IMG/VR virus record: IMGVR_UViG_3300017786_000035
Coordinates: 1-40,626 of that record
DNA length: 40,626 nt
From: a virus
Direction: 5' to 3' (one strand)
In this document: piece by piece, positions 1 through 7,629 of the stretch
How positions within the stretch are numbered: the first letter of the stretch is position 1
How the letters are laid out: every line of letters begins with the position of its first letter
The notes under the pieces: generated by a model
Told to the model about the DNA's origin: nothing
Databases searched by the model: none
What the model saw: the letters and a program-made list of their open reading frames with translations, nothing else
Program-made: the position numbers and the translations under genes

Positions 1-123
1 GTCGTCTTCATCTTCGACGATAAGTAGAATGTTTAAATCGGACGGAAGTGAGTAAGAGTAACTAAACTTCTTAAACTCAGTACTTCCAGATACACCTGTT
101 AGCGTAGAACGCTTGGTGTTATA
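1..123. repeat. Direct terminal repeat, left copy (circular overlap)
   Basis: These 123 bases are identical to 40504-40626. The repeat lies inside a coding sequence whose frame is preserved when the ends are joined. I infer that the window is a circularised assembly (or a permuted genome) cut at an arbitrary point. It is unlikely to be a biological terminal repeat, because those usually lie between genes in T7-like phages. The unit length would be 40,503 bp. Confidence 0.95.
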
Positions 124-285
124 GTTAAATATATTGTCGCCAAACAGTTCAGTAACAGCTTGTTCATAAGCTCTGTTGGCAATCTCGTATGTAGTACTAG
201 TTGTATCACTAGCCTCAATATGATAGCTGCCCACCATACGAAGGGCAGAATTTATTATCTTAAGCTTGGTCGCTTCTGTAGACAT
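1..285 (-). CDS. Tail tubular protein A, N-terminal part (continues across the window ends)
   Basis: The gene starts at ATG 285 and reads MSTEATKLKIINSALRMVG, then stays open to base 1. Because bases 1-123 repeat at 40504-40626, it continues in frame at 40503 down to the stop at 40177. The joined protein is 203 aa, close to T7 gp11 (196 aa), and it sits between the major capsid gene and tail tubular protein B exactly as gp11 does. The known role of the family is a ring between the portal and the nozzle (tubular B) of the short tail. A stem-loop at 293-324 lies directly upstream, and no Shine-Dalgarno motif is visible (leader ...CTCCCTTT-ATG). The family call rests on position, length and the opening pattern 'A..L..IG...', not on a search. 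Confidence 0.8.
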   Translation of the reverse strand, partial: MSTEATKLKIINSALRMVGSYHIEASDTTSTTYEIANRAYEQAVTELFGDNIFNYNTKRSTLTGVSGSTEFKKFSYSYSLPSDLNILLIVEDEDD

Positions 286-292
286 AAAGGGA

Positions 293-324
293 GTAGCCTC
301 CCCCGAATACGCAGGGGAGGCTAC
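293..324 (-). terminator. Stem-loop between major capsid gene and tail tubular A
   Basis: An 11-bp perfect stem (GTAGCCTCCCC at 293-303 pairing with GGGGAGGCTAC at 314-324) closes a 10-base loop. It lies 9 bases after the capsid stop and 8 bases before the next start codon on the minus strand. Only a short T stretch (CCCTTT) follows on the minus strand. It may be a partial terminator, like the one after gene 10 of T7, or an RNA-processing or stability hairpin. Confidence 0.7.
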
Positions 325-332
325 GGTTAAGA

Positions 333-1373
333 TTAACTTTCGTTACAACGGATTTCGCCAGAAACCTCACCCCACATACGAGATGCTTCAGCGCAAAGCT
401 TGAAGTAAACGTAAGGGATGTTCTTCTTAGCAGGAACGCGCCATACATCACCCTTGAGGGCAGTACCCATCGAGAGCTTAAGAGCTTTCGATGTAGAGAT
501 GATACAACGACGCTCATCTGCATCACTACCGTTAGACATTGGGAGACGCTCAGTGTGAATGAAGCGGAAGCCCATGAATGTAGTTACACTACCTTCAGCG
601 AGTGACTTGCGAACTGCGAAGTCAGAGCTAACAACCTCAGTAATGCCGAGTAGGTCATCAAGCTGCTTTGCGGAAACAAAGCAATTAACAATCTCATCTT
701 GATCAATAGCGTGCAGCTTTAGCATAGTGCGACGAGCTGCGCGAAGTTTAGCAAGAGTAAGACCAGAACTAGCAGTACCGAAGTCGCCACCAACACAGAA
801 ACCTTCAGTTTCTCCAGTGGCTTTTTCAAAGTCACCTGCAGTGTCAATATCTCCAGCAGACTTGTTGCCCACTATGATCTTAGATTGATTTTCGAGAGCT
901 TGACCAGCTACGAAGGTACGAGTAGTACCACCAGACTTACCAACGTAAGCTTCACCGAAGAACTTGTCGATGATGATGTCGTCAATCTTACGCTTACCAG
1001 ATGCGAGAAGTGCTTGAGTGTAAGCATTCATTGGATCTGTAAGTACGCGTTTTAGATCTTTCTCATCAACATACTTGCCAAGCTCATAGTCTTTAAGACC
1101 AATGCGACGGCGGTCGTGAGTAATTTCACTGTTAGGATTGTCACCATAACGAGTAGCATCTTCAGTCATCGCTTCGGCTACGCCGACACGATCAAAATAT
1201 TGAAACTCTTCGTTTTGGGACTCTTGTTCGAAATAAGGCTGTAGTTTAGACTCGCTTTGCTGGAACGCTTGTTCGAAACCAGCTTTGTAAGCCTGTACAT
1301 AAGCATCATTGATAGTGATACCACCAGCAGGTGTACCAGTTTGTGCCATATAGGCAGGATCAGAATATGCCAT
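333..1373 (-). CDS. Major capsid protein (T7 gp10-like)
   Basis: This 346-aa protein (start MAYSDPAYMAQTG) is predicted to form the icosahedral shell. It is the length of T7 gp10A and lies directly after the scaffold gene and before tail tubular A, the canonical order. The sequence carries the usual pattern of a podovirus capsid protein: an acidic/Gln-rich N-arm (FEQAFQQSESKLQPYF), a central region with RRIGLKDYELGKYVDEKD, and a C-terminal stretch ending SGEIRCNES. The frame is open upstream to 1472, but the extra 33 residues are Lys/Arg/Ser-rich and overlap a leader. ATG 1373, preceded by TTATTATTTATT, is the better start. It has its own leader after a terminator at 1489-1521, so it may be transcribed separately and at high level. 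Confidence 0.85.
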   Translation of the reverse strand: MAYSDPAYMAQTGTPAGGITINDAYVQAYKAGFEQAFQQSESKLQPYFEQESQNEEFQYFDRVGVAEAMTEDATRYGDNPNSEITHDRRRIGLKDYELGKYVDEKDLKRVLTDPMNAYTQALLASGKRKIDDIIIDKFFGEAYVGKSGGTTRTFVAGQALENQSKIIVGNKSAGDIDTAGDFEKATGETEGFCVGGDFGTASSGLTLAKLRAARRTMLKLHAIDQDEIVNCFVSAKQLDDLLGITEVVSSDFAVRKSLAEGSVTTFMGFRFIHTERLPMSNGSDADERRCIISTSKALKLSMGTALKGDVWRVPAKKNIPYVYFKLCAEASRMWGEVSGEIRCNES

Positions 1374-1488
1374 AATAAATAATAAATAAGGATTAAGTTT
1401 AAGTAGAAGTTTGCTTTTCGACGAGCTACCCTTTCGGACTCTTCTAGTTTTACGAAACCAACGGCTTTCCAAAGCTGTATTCGGACCT

Positions 1489-1521
1489 AAAAAAGGCTAC
1501 CCCAATATCACTGGAATAGCC
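1489..1521 (-). terminator. Rho-independent-type terminator after the scaffold gene
   Basis: On the minus strand a 10-bp stem (GGCTATTCCA / TGGGGTAGCC, two G-U pairs) with a 7-base loop is followed by six T residues (plus-strand A run 1489-1494). It lies 27 bases after the scaffold stop and about 115 bases before the capsid start. It could limit read-through from scaffold to capsid unless a capsid-proximal promoter exists, or it could act as a processing site. Confidence 0.75.
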
Positions 1522-1547
1522 TTGTTTAGAGAAGTTGTCAAGTTAAA

Positions 1548-2441
1548 TTACACGGTTGGATATAACTTGTTGTACAAATTAGCTCGTTTATCTAACAATT
1601 CTTGACGCTTAGAGCGATCTTTCATGTTCAGACTTGATGGATCTGCCATAATCAACGAAGCATGACCTTCGTCGATCTCAGAAATCTGAGCCTTAATACC
1701 ATGAGTATTTTCGTTAGCAAAGCCACTAGCTGGATTATTATCAGCCATAGGTAATGTATCACCTGATACCTCAGCTAGTCGATGGAATAGCTTCAGTACT
1801 GCTGGATGATTGGCAACGATTGGATCAGACTCAACTAATTCTTTGATCTCGGGAATCTCCGTAGACATTGCCTCATATGCTTGGTTAGCTAAGGCTAGAT
1901 TAGTATTGTACTGATCGCCCCACTCTAATTGCACTGCCTGACGTAGATCACTCACTTTAGTCTGGTACTGCTCATTGGTTTGAGTCTCACCATCTACAGT
2001 TAGGTTTACGTAGCGATTATACAAGATATCAAACTGTTTCTGGGACAGTCCCATCTCTGCTGCGAAATCAACAAGCTCTTGGGCTTGCTCATCAGGCATT
2101 TGATACGCTTCGCCATCCTCTGAGCCTAACTCGGGGATTGAGTACTCATCATCTTCTGGACGAAGCTGATCGAAGAAACCATTCCACTCCTCATCACCCC
2201 AATCTTCCTGCGGTGCTTGAAGTCGTTTAGTTCCTAGTGCACTCTGTGCGTTAACTAATTGATTCGCTAAGGATGTTAGATCCTTGGTATTTTTAATAGT
2301 ATCGTTACCCTTGAGTTCATCTGGTAATGACTCGTAGAATTGCTGATACGTATTATCTTCCACAGGCTGTTCGGTAGCTGGTTCTTCAACTCCGCCACCC
2401 AGACCGCCTGTAGGTTCTTCGATTACTTCTTCTTCAGACAT
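1548..2441 (-). CDS. Scaffolding / capsid assembly protein
   Basis: This 297-aa protein is strongly acidic at its N-terminus (MSEEEVIEEPTGGLGGGVEEP) and has a Lys/Arg-rich helical C-terminus (KDRSKRQELLDKRANLYNKL). That is the charge layout of phage scaffolds, whose basic C-terminal helix docks on capsid protein. The middle is helical with a MSTEIPEIKELVESDPIVANHPAVLKLFHRLAE stretch (here described at residues ~192-224) common in podovirus scaffolds. It lies between the Bbp19-like gene (8-nt overlap) and the capsid gene. It is expected to be internal to the prohead and lost on maturation. Confidence 0.8.
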   Translation of the reverse strand: MSEEEVIEEPTGGLGGGVEEPATEQPVEDNTYQQFYESLPDELKGNDTIKNTKDLTSLANQLVNAQSALGTKRLQAPQEDWGDEEWNGFFDQLRPEDDEYSIPELGSEDGEAYQMPDEQAQELVDFAAEMGLSQKQFDILYNRYVNLTVDGETQTNEQYQTKVSDLRQAVQLEWGDQYNTNLALANQAYEAMSTEIPEIKELVESDPIVANHPAVLKLFHRLAEVSGDTLPMADNNPASGFANENTHGIKAQISEIDEGHASLIMADPSSLNMKDRSKRQELLDKRANLYNKLYPTV

Positions 2442-2709
2442 TTTTCTTTTGCTCCAACTCTAGTTTGTTGATTAATTGCTGAGGGTCGTCTTGACCAATC
2501 AGCGTGAGAAAACTCATAGCTAAACGTCTGCGTCCTTCGCACTCGCGAAGTTTAGACTCCTCTGCGTGGAAGACTGGCTTGGTGACGTGGCACTCACGCA
2601 ACAACACCTTAAAGAACCTCGCGCCTTGGGGAGTCTCTAATATATTGATAAGATCATTACGAAGCTGCGACTTTTCTCGCAACCTCTGCACGGAATCTAA
2701 TAAACTCAT
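2434..2709 (-). CDS. Bbp19-like small phage protein
   Basis: This 91-aa protein has the pattern 'TPQGARFFKVLLRECHV...F.......ECEGRRRLAMSFLTLI', which resembles the Bbp19-type family found beside portal and scaffold genes in podoviruses. Its biochemical role is not established. It starts one base after the portal stop and overlaps the scaffold start by 8 nt, so it is probably translationally coupled to both. The family assignment is from memory of the GRR/TP.G pattern. Confidence 0.6.
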   Translation of the reverse strand: MSLLDSVQRLREKSQLRNDLINILETPQGARFFKVLLRECHVTKPVFHAEESKLRECEGRRRLAMSFLTLIGQDDPQQLINKLELEQKKNV

Positions 2710-2710
2710 A

Positions 2711-4330
2711 TTATATGTTCAACAGCTGACCCACACCTTCGGGATCAATCTGTTTAGCCTCAGCAACATCTTTAAGTGCCCCAGTAATTTGAGGAGCTGC
2801 TTGAGCTTGCATCATTTGTTGTTTTTGTTCGTTAGCTTGGTTAATTTGTGCTTGAACCTCCTCAGCCGATTTGACCACCGCTGGGTCAAGATTGCGATAT
2901 TTAGCGTAGCTCGCAAGTAACGTCTGTTCGTCAATAGCACCCATAATCTCAGGTTTAACCTGAGCAAGAGGAGCGATATCTCGCATAAAGGAACTAATAT
3001 CTGATAGACGTGTCGCATATTGGGATTGGGAAGCTGGGCTAGAAAAAGTAATTTCTAACATACCACCATTCAACGACTCTGGTCTCTCAGGTAACTGACC
3101 TTGACGTTCAAGTAGCTCAAAGGTTGCTTCGATTGCTGGAGCTAGATATTCAGTCTCCATACGATTTAGCAACGGTGCTAGTTGGTTCAACATCTGACCA
3201 CGCACGTCTTGGATCTCGGTAACACTCTGACGTTCCTTCTTTTCTTGACGTATGATTTGATCGACAAAGAATGAACGGTTGATGCTATCACGATACATCC
3301 GAATCATTTCCATTACATACTGTGGCTGATTACCTGCCAAGATCGGCGAAGGTTTCTCAGAGCCAGCTTCATGGAACATAATCTGACGTGACCCGTACTT
3401 CATCGGAAGCATGATGCTGTCTTCTTCTGCAGTAAGGGTTGGGAAGTTTAAATACTCAGCAGAGATCAAGGCTTCCTTGACCATCTTGTTGAGCGCACGG
3501 ATCTGAGACAAGCATGAGAATGCTGGTCCACGTCCGTATACCTCGTCTGCTAACTTAGACCAACGAGGTACTAGGAAAGTAAAGTAACTAGATCCGCTCT
3601 CTTCAATGACATCTTTTAGAGATGGACTCCAGTAAGTAACCTTGTATGGGCGACCTTTGCCAACACGTCCGCCCTTCTTAGCAGCTGGATCGTTGTTCGG
3701 CTCGATTGTATATACAAGTTCAAGTTTGTTGTGAACGGACATCTCCTTGTTGAATCCGTCCATGTCCGCAATCTGCGGAAAGGCTTGAAGCATCTGACGT
3801 GCTGTCTTATAGCAGCGGTAATGTACTGTGTCTACATTACCAAACTGATCTGTATCAAAAAATACATCAGCAAGAGGACGAGCGCGAAAGTTAACCACTC
3901 CATCGACTTCAGTAATCTGAACAGGAGCAGTACCATAAGCCCCAATATCAAGGAAACACTCGTGGCTTGTACTATAAAACTGTGATTTAGGTAGACTAAA
4001 TTCATGAAGAATTCTGTCTGAGACTTGCTGAAGATAGGCAAGTTCATCGCTACTGAGTTGTCCTGATGGTTTGTCTGTTACTTTTAAATAAAACCAGCGA
4101 TCTGATTTAGGTACTAGATTTGAGCTAAGACCGTTCGCAAACATCTGATTACACCACACCGCAGTGTCATCGTAGATCTCACGAGAGCCATCATCTTGGA
4201 AAGGGGTATGCCCGTGATCAAACTTGTTGGAGTTTGGACGGACATACTTTTGCGCATCAAGAAACATGTTATCAAGGTGAGACCTCAATAACTTTAATTC
4301 TTCATAACGCTGACGTAATGTTTTAACCAT
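2711..4330 (-). CDS. Portal (head-to-tail connector) protein
   Basis: This 539-aa protein forms the dodecameric DNA channel at the unique capsid vertex. The sequence has the hallmarks of T7-like connectors: an N-terminal helical start (MVKTLRQRYEELKLLRSHL), then 'DDTAVWCNQMFANGLSSNLVP..RWFYL', a mid-region 'YGRGPAFSCLSQIRALNKMVKEALISAE', and a Gln/Ala-rich C-terminal tail (QINQANEQKQQMMQAQAAPQ). Length matches T7 gp8 (536 aa). An upstream GTG at 4348 would add six residues, but ATG 4330 overlaps the stop of the Pro-rich gene (ATGGTTAA) and is preferred. It lies downstream of the terminase and upstream of scaffold, in the usual order. Confidence 0.9.
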   Translation of the reverse strand: MVKTLRQRYEELKLLRSHLDNMFLDAQKYVRPNSNKFDHGHTPFQDDGSREIYDDTAVWCNQMFANGLSSNLVPKSDRWFYLKVTDKPSGQLSSDELAYLQQVSDRILHEFSLPKSQFYSTSHECFLDIGAYGTAPVQITEVDGVVNFRARPLADVFFDTDQFGNVDTVHYRCYKTARQMLQAFPQIADMDGFNKEMSVHNKLELVYTIEPNNDPAAKKGGRVGKGRPYKVTYWSPSLKDVIEESGSSYFTFLVPRWSKLADEVYGRGPAFSCLSQIRALNKMVKEALISAEYLNFPTLTAEEDSIMLPMKYGSRQIMFHEAGSEKPSPILAGNQPQYVMEMIRMYRDSINRSFFVDQIIRQEKKERQSVTEIQDVRGQMLNQLAPLLNRMETEYLAPAIEATFELLERQGQLPERPESLNGGMLEITFSSPASQSQYATRLSDISSFMRDIAPLAQVKPEIMGAIDEQTLLASYAKYRNLDPAVVKSAEEVQAQINQANEQKQQMMQAQAAPQITGALKDVAEAKQIDPEGVGQLLNI

Positions 4331-4553
4331 ACAAGTTACCACCGCCACCTAGAGGTGAGCGACCTTGCGTCTTATTGTTCTGCTGATTAGCACGACGTGG
4401 CAATACGCTACCCATACCAAACAACGATCCAGTTGTCAGTCTCCGAGTCGGCGTCTTCGCTTTTGCGATTGGCTGACGTGCCACAGGTGCTGGCGGAGGA
4501 GGCGGAGCTGGAGGTGCTGGAGGCGGAGGTGGTGGCTTAGGTCTGCTGCCCAT
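4323..4553 (-). CDS. Small proline-rich protein
   Basis: This 76-aa protein has residues ~5-24 almost entirely proline and alanine, followed by a basic, Gly-rich tail (RRLTTGSLFGMGSVLPRR). Small Pro-rich proteins next to the portal gene are common in podoviruses, but their role is unknown; a structural linker is plausible. It overlaps the preceding gene by 17 nt and its stop overlaps the portal ATG. The conserved position and tight coupling support it being real despite its low complexity. Confidence 0.65.
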   Translation of the reverse strand: MGSRPKPPPPPPAPPAPPPPPAPVARQPIAKAKTPTRRLTTGSLFGMGSVLPRRANQQNNKTQGRSPLGGGGNLYG

Positions 4554-4932
4554 ATTTAGATATACGTTTAAAAGTTTCCCATTTATAAAATTTAAATGGA
4601 GAGTCGGTGTTCATCTTGTGATATCTGCAAAATTCTATCCTGTCAAGCGGAAAAGGTGCAAGTTCTAAGAACTTAGTTACAGTATACTCTGGATTCCTGT
4701 GGGCTGCATAACACACATGCCAGTATAGCCCCTCCTCATCTTCCTTGACCATACCAAGCAAAAGATAATCGGGACCCCCGAAAAAATATTTTTGTTCGCC
4801 GTTAGGGGAATCCACTATCTCCTTGAACAATGCTCCGAAGTCCTGACCCTGAGTATTGTACAGGACACAGGCTTCATCATACATTGACAGTCTGTGATAC
4901 TCACCAATTGAGAGATTTGACTTGGTACTCAT
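4537..4932 (-). CDS. Small GNAT-like / T7 gp13-like protein
   Basis: This 131-aa protein contains 'GPDYLLLGMVKEDEEGLYWHVCYAA...PEYTVTKFLELAPFP..RIEFCRYHKM...PFKFYKWETFKRI'. This resembles the acetyltransferase-like fold of T7 internal protein gp13 and related podovirus proteins; the aromatic-rich C-terminal 'FYKWETFKRI' is typical. Catalytic activity cannot be judged. It overlaps the terminase large-subunit gene by 32 nt and the Pro-rich gene by 17 nt, so it belongs to the packaging/portal transcript. An alternative is an unrelated hypothetical protein. Confidence 0.45.
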   Translation of the reverse strand: MSTKSNLSIGEYHRLSMYDEACVLYNTQGQDFGALFKEIVDSPNGEQKYFFGGPDYLLLGMVKEDEEGLYWHVCYAAHRNPEYTVTKFLELAPFPLDRIEFCRYHKMNTDSPFKFYKWETFKRISKYGQQT

Positions 4933-6214
4933 TCGTATTCTTGCGCTTCTCGAAGTTGGGCTGCTTTAATCCTACCGCTAATGTACGGAAGGCGTCAGCC
5001 CCGTGCGAGTTCTTGTCGTGAACTGGTGTCTTGCGGAACACACCACGTGAACTGTCAAAGTCTTTATGGTATCCCTTGAGAGCCTCAAGTCCTGCGTAGC
5101 ATTCATTCTTAGAAAACCAGCATCGGTTTAGCATGTTACGCACGGCTTCGATGCCATCTATAATCGACAGCTTCTTAACTGTCGTAAACTTGAGCCCCAG
5201 ACTTCTGGCGGTCTCAAGTCGTGACTTACCTGTGCCCAGCTCGCGCACCTTAATATCGTGCGGTGCGTAGTGCTTGCCGTAGGTCACGTCCTTCTGGTTC
5301 GACCATGTATGCAAGTACCTTGCGTAGTGTGGTAGACCTTCGCCACTGTTCTCATAGTAGTGCACCACGCGGATCTCACTCTTGAACAGTTGCACAAACC
5401 AAATGGTTGTGGCGTCATCCATGCCCAAGTCCCACGCTGTGTGCACTGGGAGTAGCGGATCTACCGCAATCGTTTCCACAACGCGCTTATCTTTATAAGC
5501 CTTGTTGATCTGCGATCCGTAGTACGCCCCTTCGACTGGCGTCTTGAATGAACACATGTACTCCGACTGGAATCGGGCTTCGTTGTTCAGTTCGCTGCGT
5601 GCCTTACGAATCTCATCGGCAGGTATCGCCTTTGTTTCCTTGACCGACAGGTGGCTGCTGAACCAGCTGCCCTCCGACTGAGCTCGCAGTAGTAGCTTGT
5701 AGAAATGATTCTCACCACGAGGCGTTCCGTTGAACAATGCCCAGCCTCCGTTCTCCGCTAGGATGGGGTTAATCAACTGCCACGCTGCTGGGTCGGAGAT
5801 ACTGTACTCCGAGAAAACTACACCGACGGGGTTCGCCCCCACCATTTTATCTGGGTCGTCAGACCCCATTAGTTGAATGACTGAGCCGTTCTTCAGGTGA
5901 ATGCGCATCTCCTGCTCGCTCTTCTTCTCAACTATCTCCTTGGGAAAGTAGTCAATGAACTTCTTACCCTCACCTGTCATACCATTCCAAACAATACGTC
6001 TGGCTTGGTTCGCGTATGGCAGAACATACCAATACGTCCCTACACGCTGTAGAGCTTTGATCGCAGTGATATTGACACACGTCAAATCCTTTCCAGCACG
6101 TCTGTGCCATGCGACGACCGCACGAAGCGACCGTTTCTGTTGAGACATATATTTCAGTAGGCTGAGCTGATATGGTCTCGGCTCCCACCCCTGTGCAGGT
6201 ATTCTAACACTCAT
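4901..6214 (-). CDS. terL: Terminase large subunit
   Basis: This 437-aa protein is the DNA-packaging motor ATPase and headful/cos nuclease. Residues 36-43 (WHRRAGKD) form the deviant Walker A typical of phage terminases. Residues 132-138 (VVFSEYS) are the Walker B region, with Glu136 as the likely catalytic glutamate and Ser where Asp is usual. FNGTPRG at 161-167 fits the coupling motif III region. The C-terminal nuclease shows Asp262 (AWDLGMDD) and the terminal HDKNSHGADAFR (Asp400, Asp407) metal ligands. It overlaps the upstream 87-aa gene by 11 nt and is followed by the gp13-like gene. Confidence 0.95.
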   Translation of the reverse strand: MSVRIPAQGWEPRPYQLSLLKYMSQQKRSLRAVVAWHRRAGKDLTCVNITAIKALQRVGTYWYVLPYANQARRIVWNGMTGEGKKFIDYFPKEIVEKKSEQEMRIHLKNGSVIQLMGSDDPDKMVGANPVGVVFSEYSISDPAAWQLINPILAENGGWALFNGTPRGENHFYKLLLRAQSEGSWFSSHLSVKETKAIPADEIRKARSELNNEARFQSEYMCSFKTPVEGAYYGSQINKAYKDKRVVETIAVDPLLPVHTAWDLGMDDATTIWFVQLFKSEIRVVHYYENSGEGLPHYARYLHTWSNQKDVTYGKHYAPHDIKVRELGTGKSRLETARSLGLKFTTVKKLSIIDGIEAVRNMLNRCWFSKNECYAGLEALKGYHKDFDSSRGVFRKTPVHDKNSHGADAFRTLAVGLKQPNFEKRKNTNEYQVKSLNW

Positions 6215-6467
6215 TCACTTCGTCGTCATCATCATCCACCGCTTCTTCCCACTCCCACTCATCTTCGTTGTTAATAGGGTTAGCACCACCTGAGACGTAG
6301 ACGTCATGGTAGCTCACCGCATTCTTCAAGAGAGACTGAGCTGCGTAGGGGTCGCTGAATCTTAGATCATATGACATTGGGTCTTCTTCCATAGACGCGA
6401 TTATTACATAGTTTCGGCAGTGTTCGCCGAGTATTGCTTTTGCGTCATCTATGGGGCTGTTATTCAT
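6204..6467 (-). CDS. Hypothetical acidic protein before terL
   Basis: This is an 87-aa protein if started at ATG 6467 (MNNSPIDDAKAILGEHCRNYV). The frame is open to 6515, but that extension overlaps the upstream gene. 'YVIIASMEEDPMSYDLRFSDPYAAQSLLKNA' looks like a conserved small phage protein often found next to terminase. The C-terminus is very acidic (EWEWEEAVDDDDDEVNE). It overlaps the preceding gene only in the spacer (ATG two bases after its stop) and overlaps terL by 11 nt. The function is unknown, and an accessory packaging role is only an inference from position. Confidence 0.65.
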   Translation of the reverse strand: MNNSPIDDAKAILGEHCRNYVIIASMEEDPMSYDLRFSDPYAAQSLLKNAVSYHDVYVSGGANPINNEDEWEWEEAVDDDDDEVNEC

Positions 6468-7005
6468 TTTTATCCTCGTCACTAATAAACTCATCATATT
6501 CCTCGTCGTTGTCAATCACCTCTGCGTCCACAATATCTTTCAGCTGACTCTTCGTCACTGCGCTGTAGTCCACAGTCATGATCTTCATCTCGCCAGTTAT
6601 ATTCTGCTGGACGTCCACACTCTTAAGTTTTGGCTGCGTGTAACTCGCCAACTCCTTCCAAATTGCAATCCTCTCCTTCACGGGAACTTCCTCATCTGCT
6701 GTGAAGTTCATCAGCTCCTCGATGGGGTTGATCCCTCTCTCTGCAAACATAGCCAAAAGTGCCTTACGCTGCTGAGCTGGAGTAGGGGCTTTGCTCATCA
6801 TATCAAGAAACTGCTCCTTGAGCGTCAGCTCCTTCTCAACTTTTACCAGCTCTTTCTGAGCGACCTTCATGTCTTCTTCTGCTTTCATACGCTTACGATG
6901 ACATCGAGATCTCTTCGCTGCCTGTTGCTTGATTACCTGCTTCGGCTTCTTGCCAGAAGCATACGTTCGTTTATCTGTGACCTTAACGGTGCTTTCGTCC
7001 ACCAT
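6460..7005 (-). CDS. Putative terminase small subunit
   Basis: This is the first gene of the leftward structural block: 181 aa, with a Lys/Arg-rich N-terminus (residues ~20-45, rich in K/R) and a predicted coiled coil at 42-70. A helical segment 'TPAQQRKALLAMFAERGINPIEELM....EVPVKERIAIWKELASYTQPKLKSVDV' follows. The 'A..L..Y..PKLKSV' pattern is like that of many small terminases, which recognise DNA and load TerL, and the position just upstream of terL agrees. The C-terminus is acidic. A TTGACA box lies 27-32 bases upstream, so translation may begin close to the transcript's 5' end. Without a search the name is tentative. Confidence 0.55.
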   Translation of the reverse strand: MVDESTVKVTDKRTYASGKKPKQVIKQQAAKRSRCHRKRMKAEEDMKVAQKELVKVEKELTLKEQFLDMMSKAPTPAQQRKALLAMFAERGINPIEELMNFTADEEVPVKERIAIWKELASYTQPKLKSVDVQQNITGEMKIMTVDYSAVTKSQLKDIVDAEVIDNDEEYDEFISDEDKNE

Positions 7006-7006
7006 T

Positions 7007-7037
7007 TACATATGAATCTTTGCATACGCCGTGTCAA
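7007..7037 (-). promoter_or_regulatory. Candidate sigma-70 promoter for the leftward structural block
   Basis: On the minus strand TTGACA (7037-7032) is followed after 16-17 bases by TCATAT/CATATG (about 7015-7009), a weak -10. The predicted start would fall at or next to ATG 7005, giving a very short leader. Two near-matches of the local GTGTACC repeat (GGAACAC at 7061-7067 and 7072-7078) and one exact copy lie just upstream, as would suit an activator or repressor site. Confidence 0.35.
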
Positions 7038-7051
7038 GTACAAAAACACGT

Positions 7052-7298
7052 GGTACACTTGGAACACCTATGGAACACTTTTTTTGGGTGGGTGTACCCA
7101 ATTCTATTATATGAATATTAAGGACTTACAGAATCTGGTACACAAAGTACACTTTTTTCTGGGGAAAATTATTTTTAGTTTATGTCTCTTGAAAAAGTGT
7201 ACCTTCTGTTCCAAATTACGTAAGTCGTTGATAAAGCTACAGACTTATGAAACTGAAAAGTGTACCACAAAGTGTACCCTAGGTGTACCAAGTGTACC
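7052..7298. repeat. GTGTACC / GGTACAC repeat cluster
   Basis: Eight exact copies of GTGTACC or its complement are visible, at 7052-7058, 7092-7098, 7137-7143, 7197-7203, 7260-7266, 7272-7278, 7283-7289 and 7292-7298. AGTACAC (7146) and GGAACAC (7061, 7072) are near-copies. The last four are spaced 12, 11 and 9 bases apart, about one helical turn. A/T-rich DNA (AAAATTATTTTTAG) lies within the cluster. The layout suits an operator array for divergent transcription or an iteron-type replication origin; sequence alone does not decide. Confidence 0.75.
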
Positions 7299-7299
7299 A

Positions 7300-7629
7300 C
7301 AATTGCCTAATACCTAGGGGCTATACCTCATTAATTCCTCAAAAATCGAAAATTGGATACGCAGGTAGGGACTCCTCGTGTGTCTCCGATGCAGTCCCCC
7401 CATGTGCCCCCCGATCCAAAGTGCCGTGCACCTCGGGTCGGAGCACCTGCAGTACACGATTCGCGGAACAAAGCTACATGCACCACCAGTCCACCGACCC
7501 TACGCAACACCGACCTCGGCGGGATAACGTGTTGGTGCTCAGTATCTTACATCCGATTCGCCATCGCAACGCAGGAAGTTGCCCACTTCAAGACCCTATC
7601 GGCGACACAAACCAAAAAACCAGCCCTCC
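7300..7629. other. C-rich stretch without a supported gene
   Basis: About 330 bases between the repeat cluster and the decayed gene copy. The plus strand is rich in C and poor in T and in TA steps, which leaves two overlapping plus-strand frames open (7283-7729 and 7353-7775). Their translations are Pro/Ser/Thr/Arg-rich, resemble no protein and run antisense through the decayed copy. On the minus strand no long frame exists. It may be further decayed DNA or a structured untranslated RNA; I see no decisive signal. Confidence 0.4.

Noticed and set aside
1374-1472. 33-residue N-terminal extension of the major capsid protein
   Set aside because: Basic, low-complexity residues covering the leader region. 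ATG 1373 with an A/T-rich leader gives the usual length for the family.
6451-7317. 288-codon plus-strand frame opposite the putative small terminase
   Set aside because: Its Leu/Cys/His-rich translation mirrors the acidic/basic protein on the minus strand, and it runs into the repeat array. It is a shadow frame.
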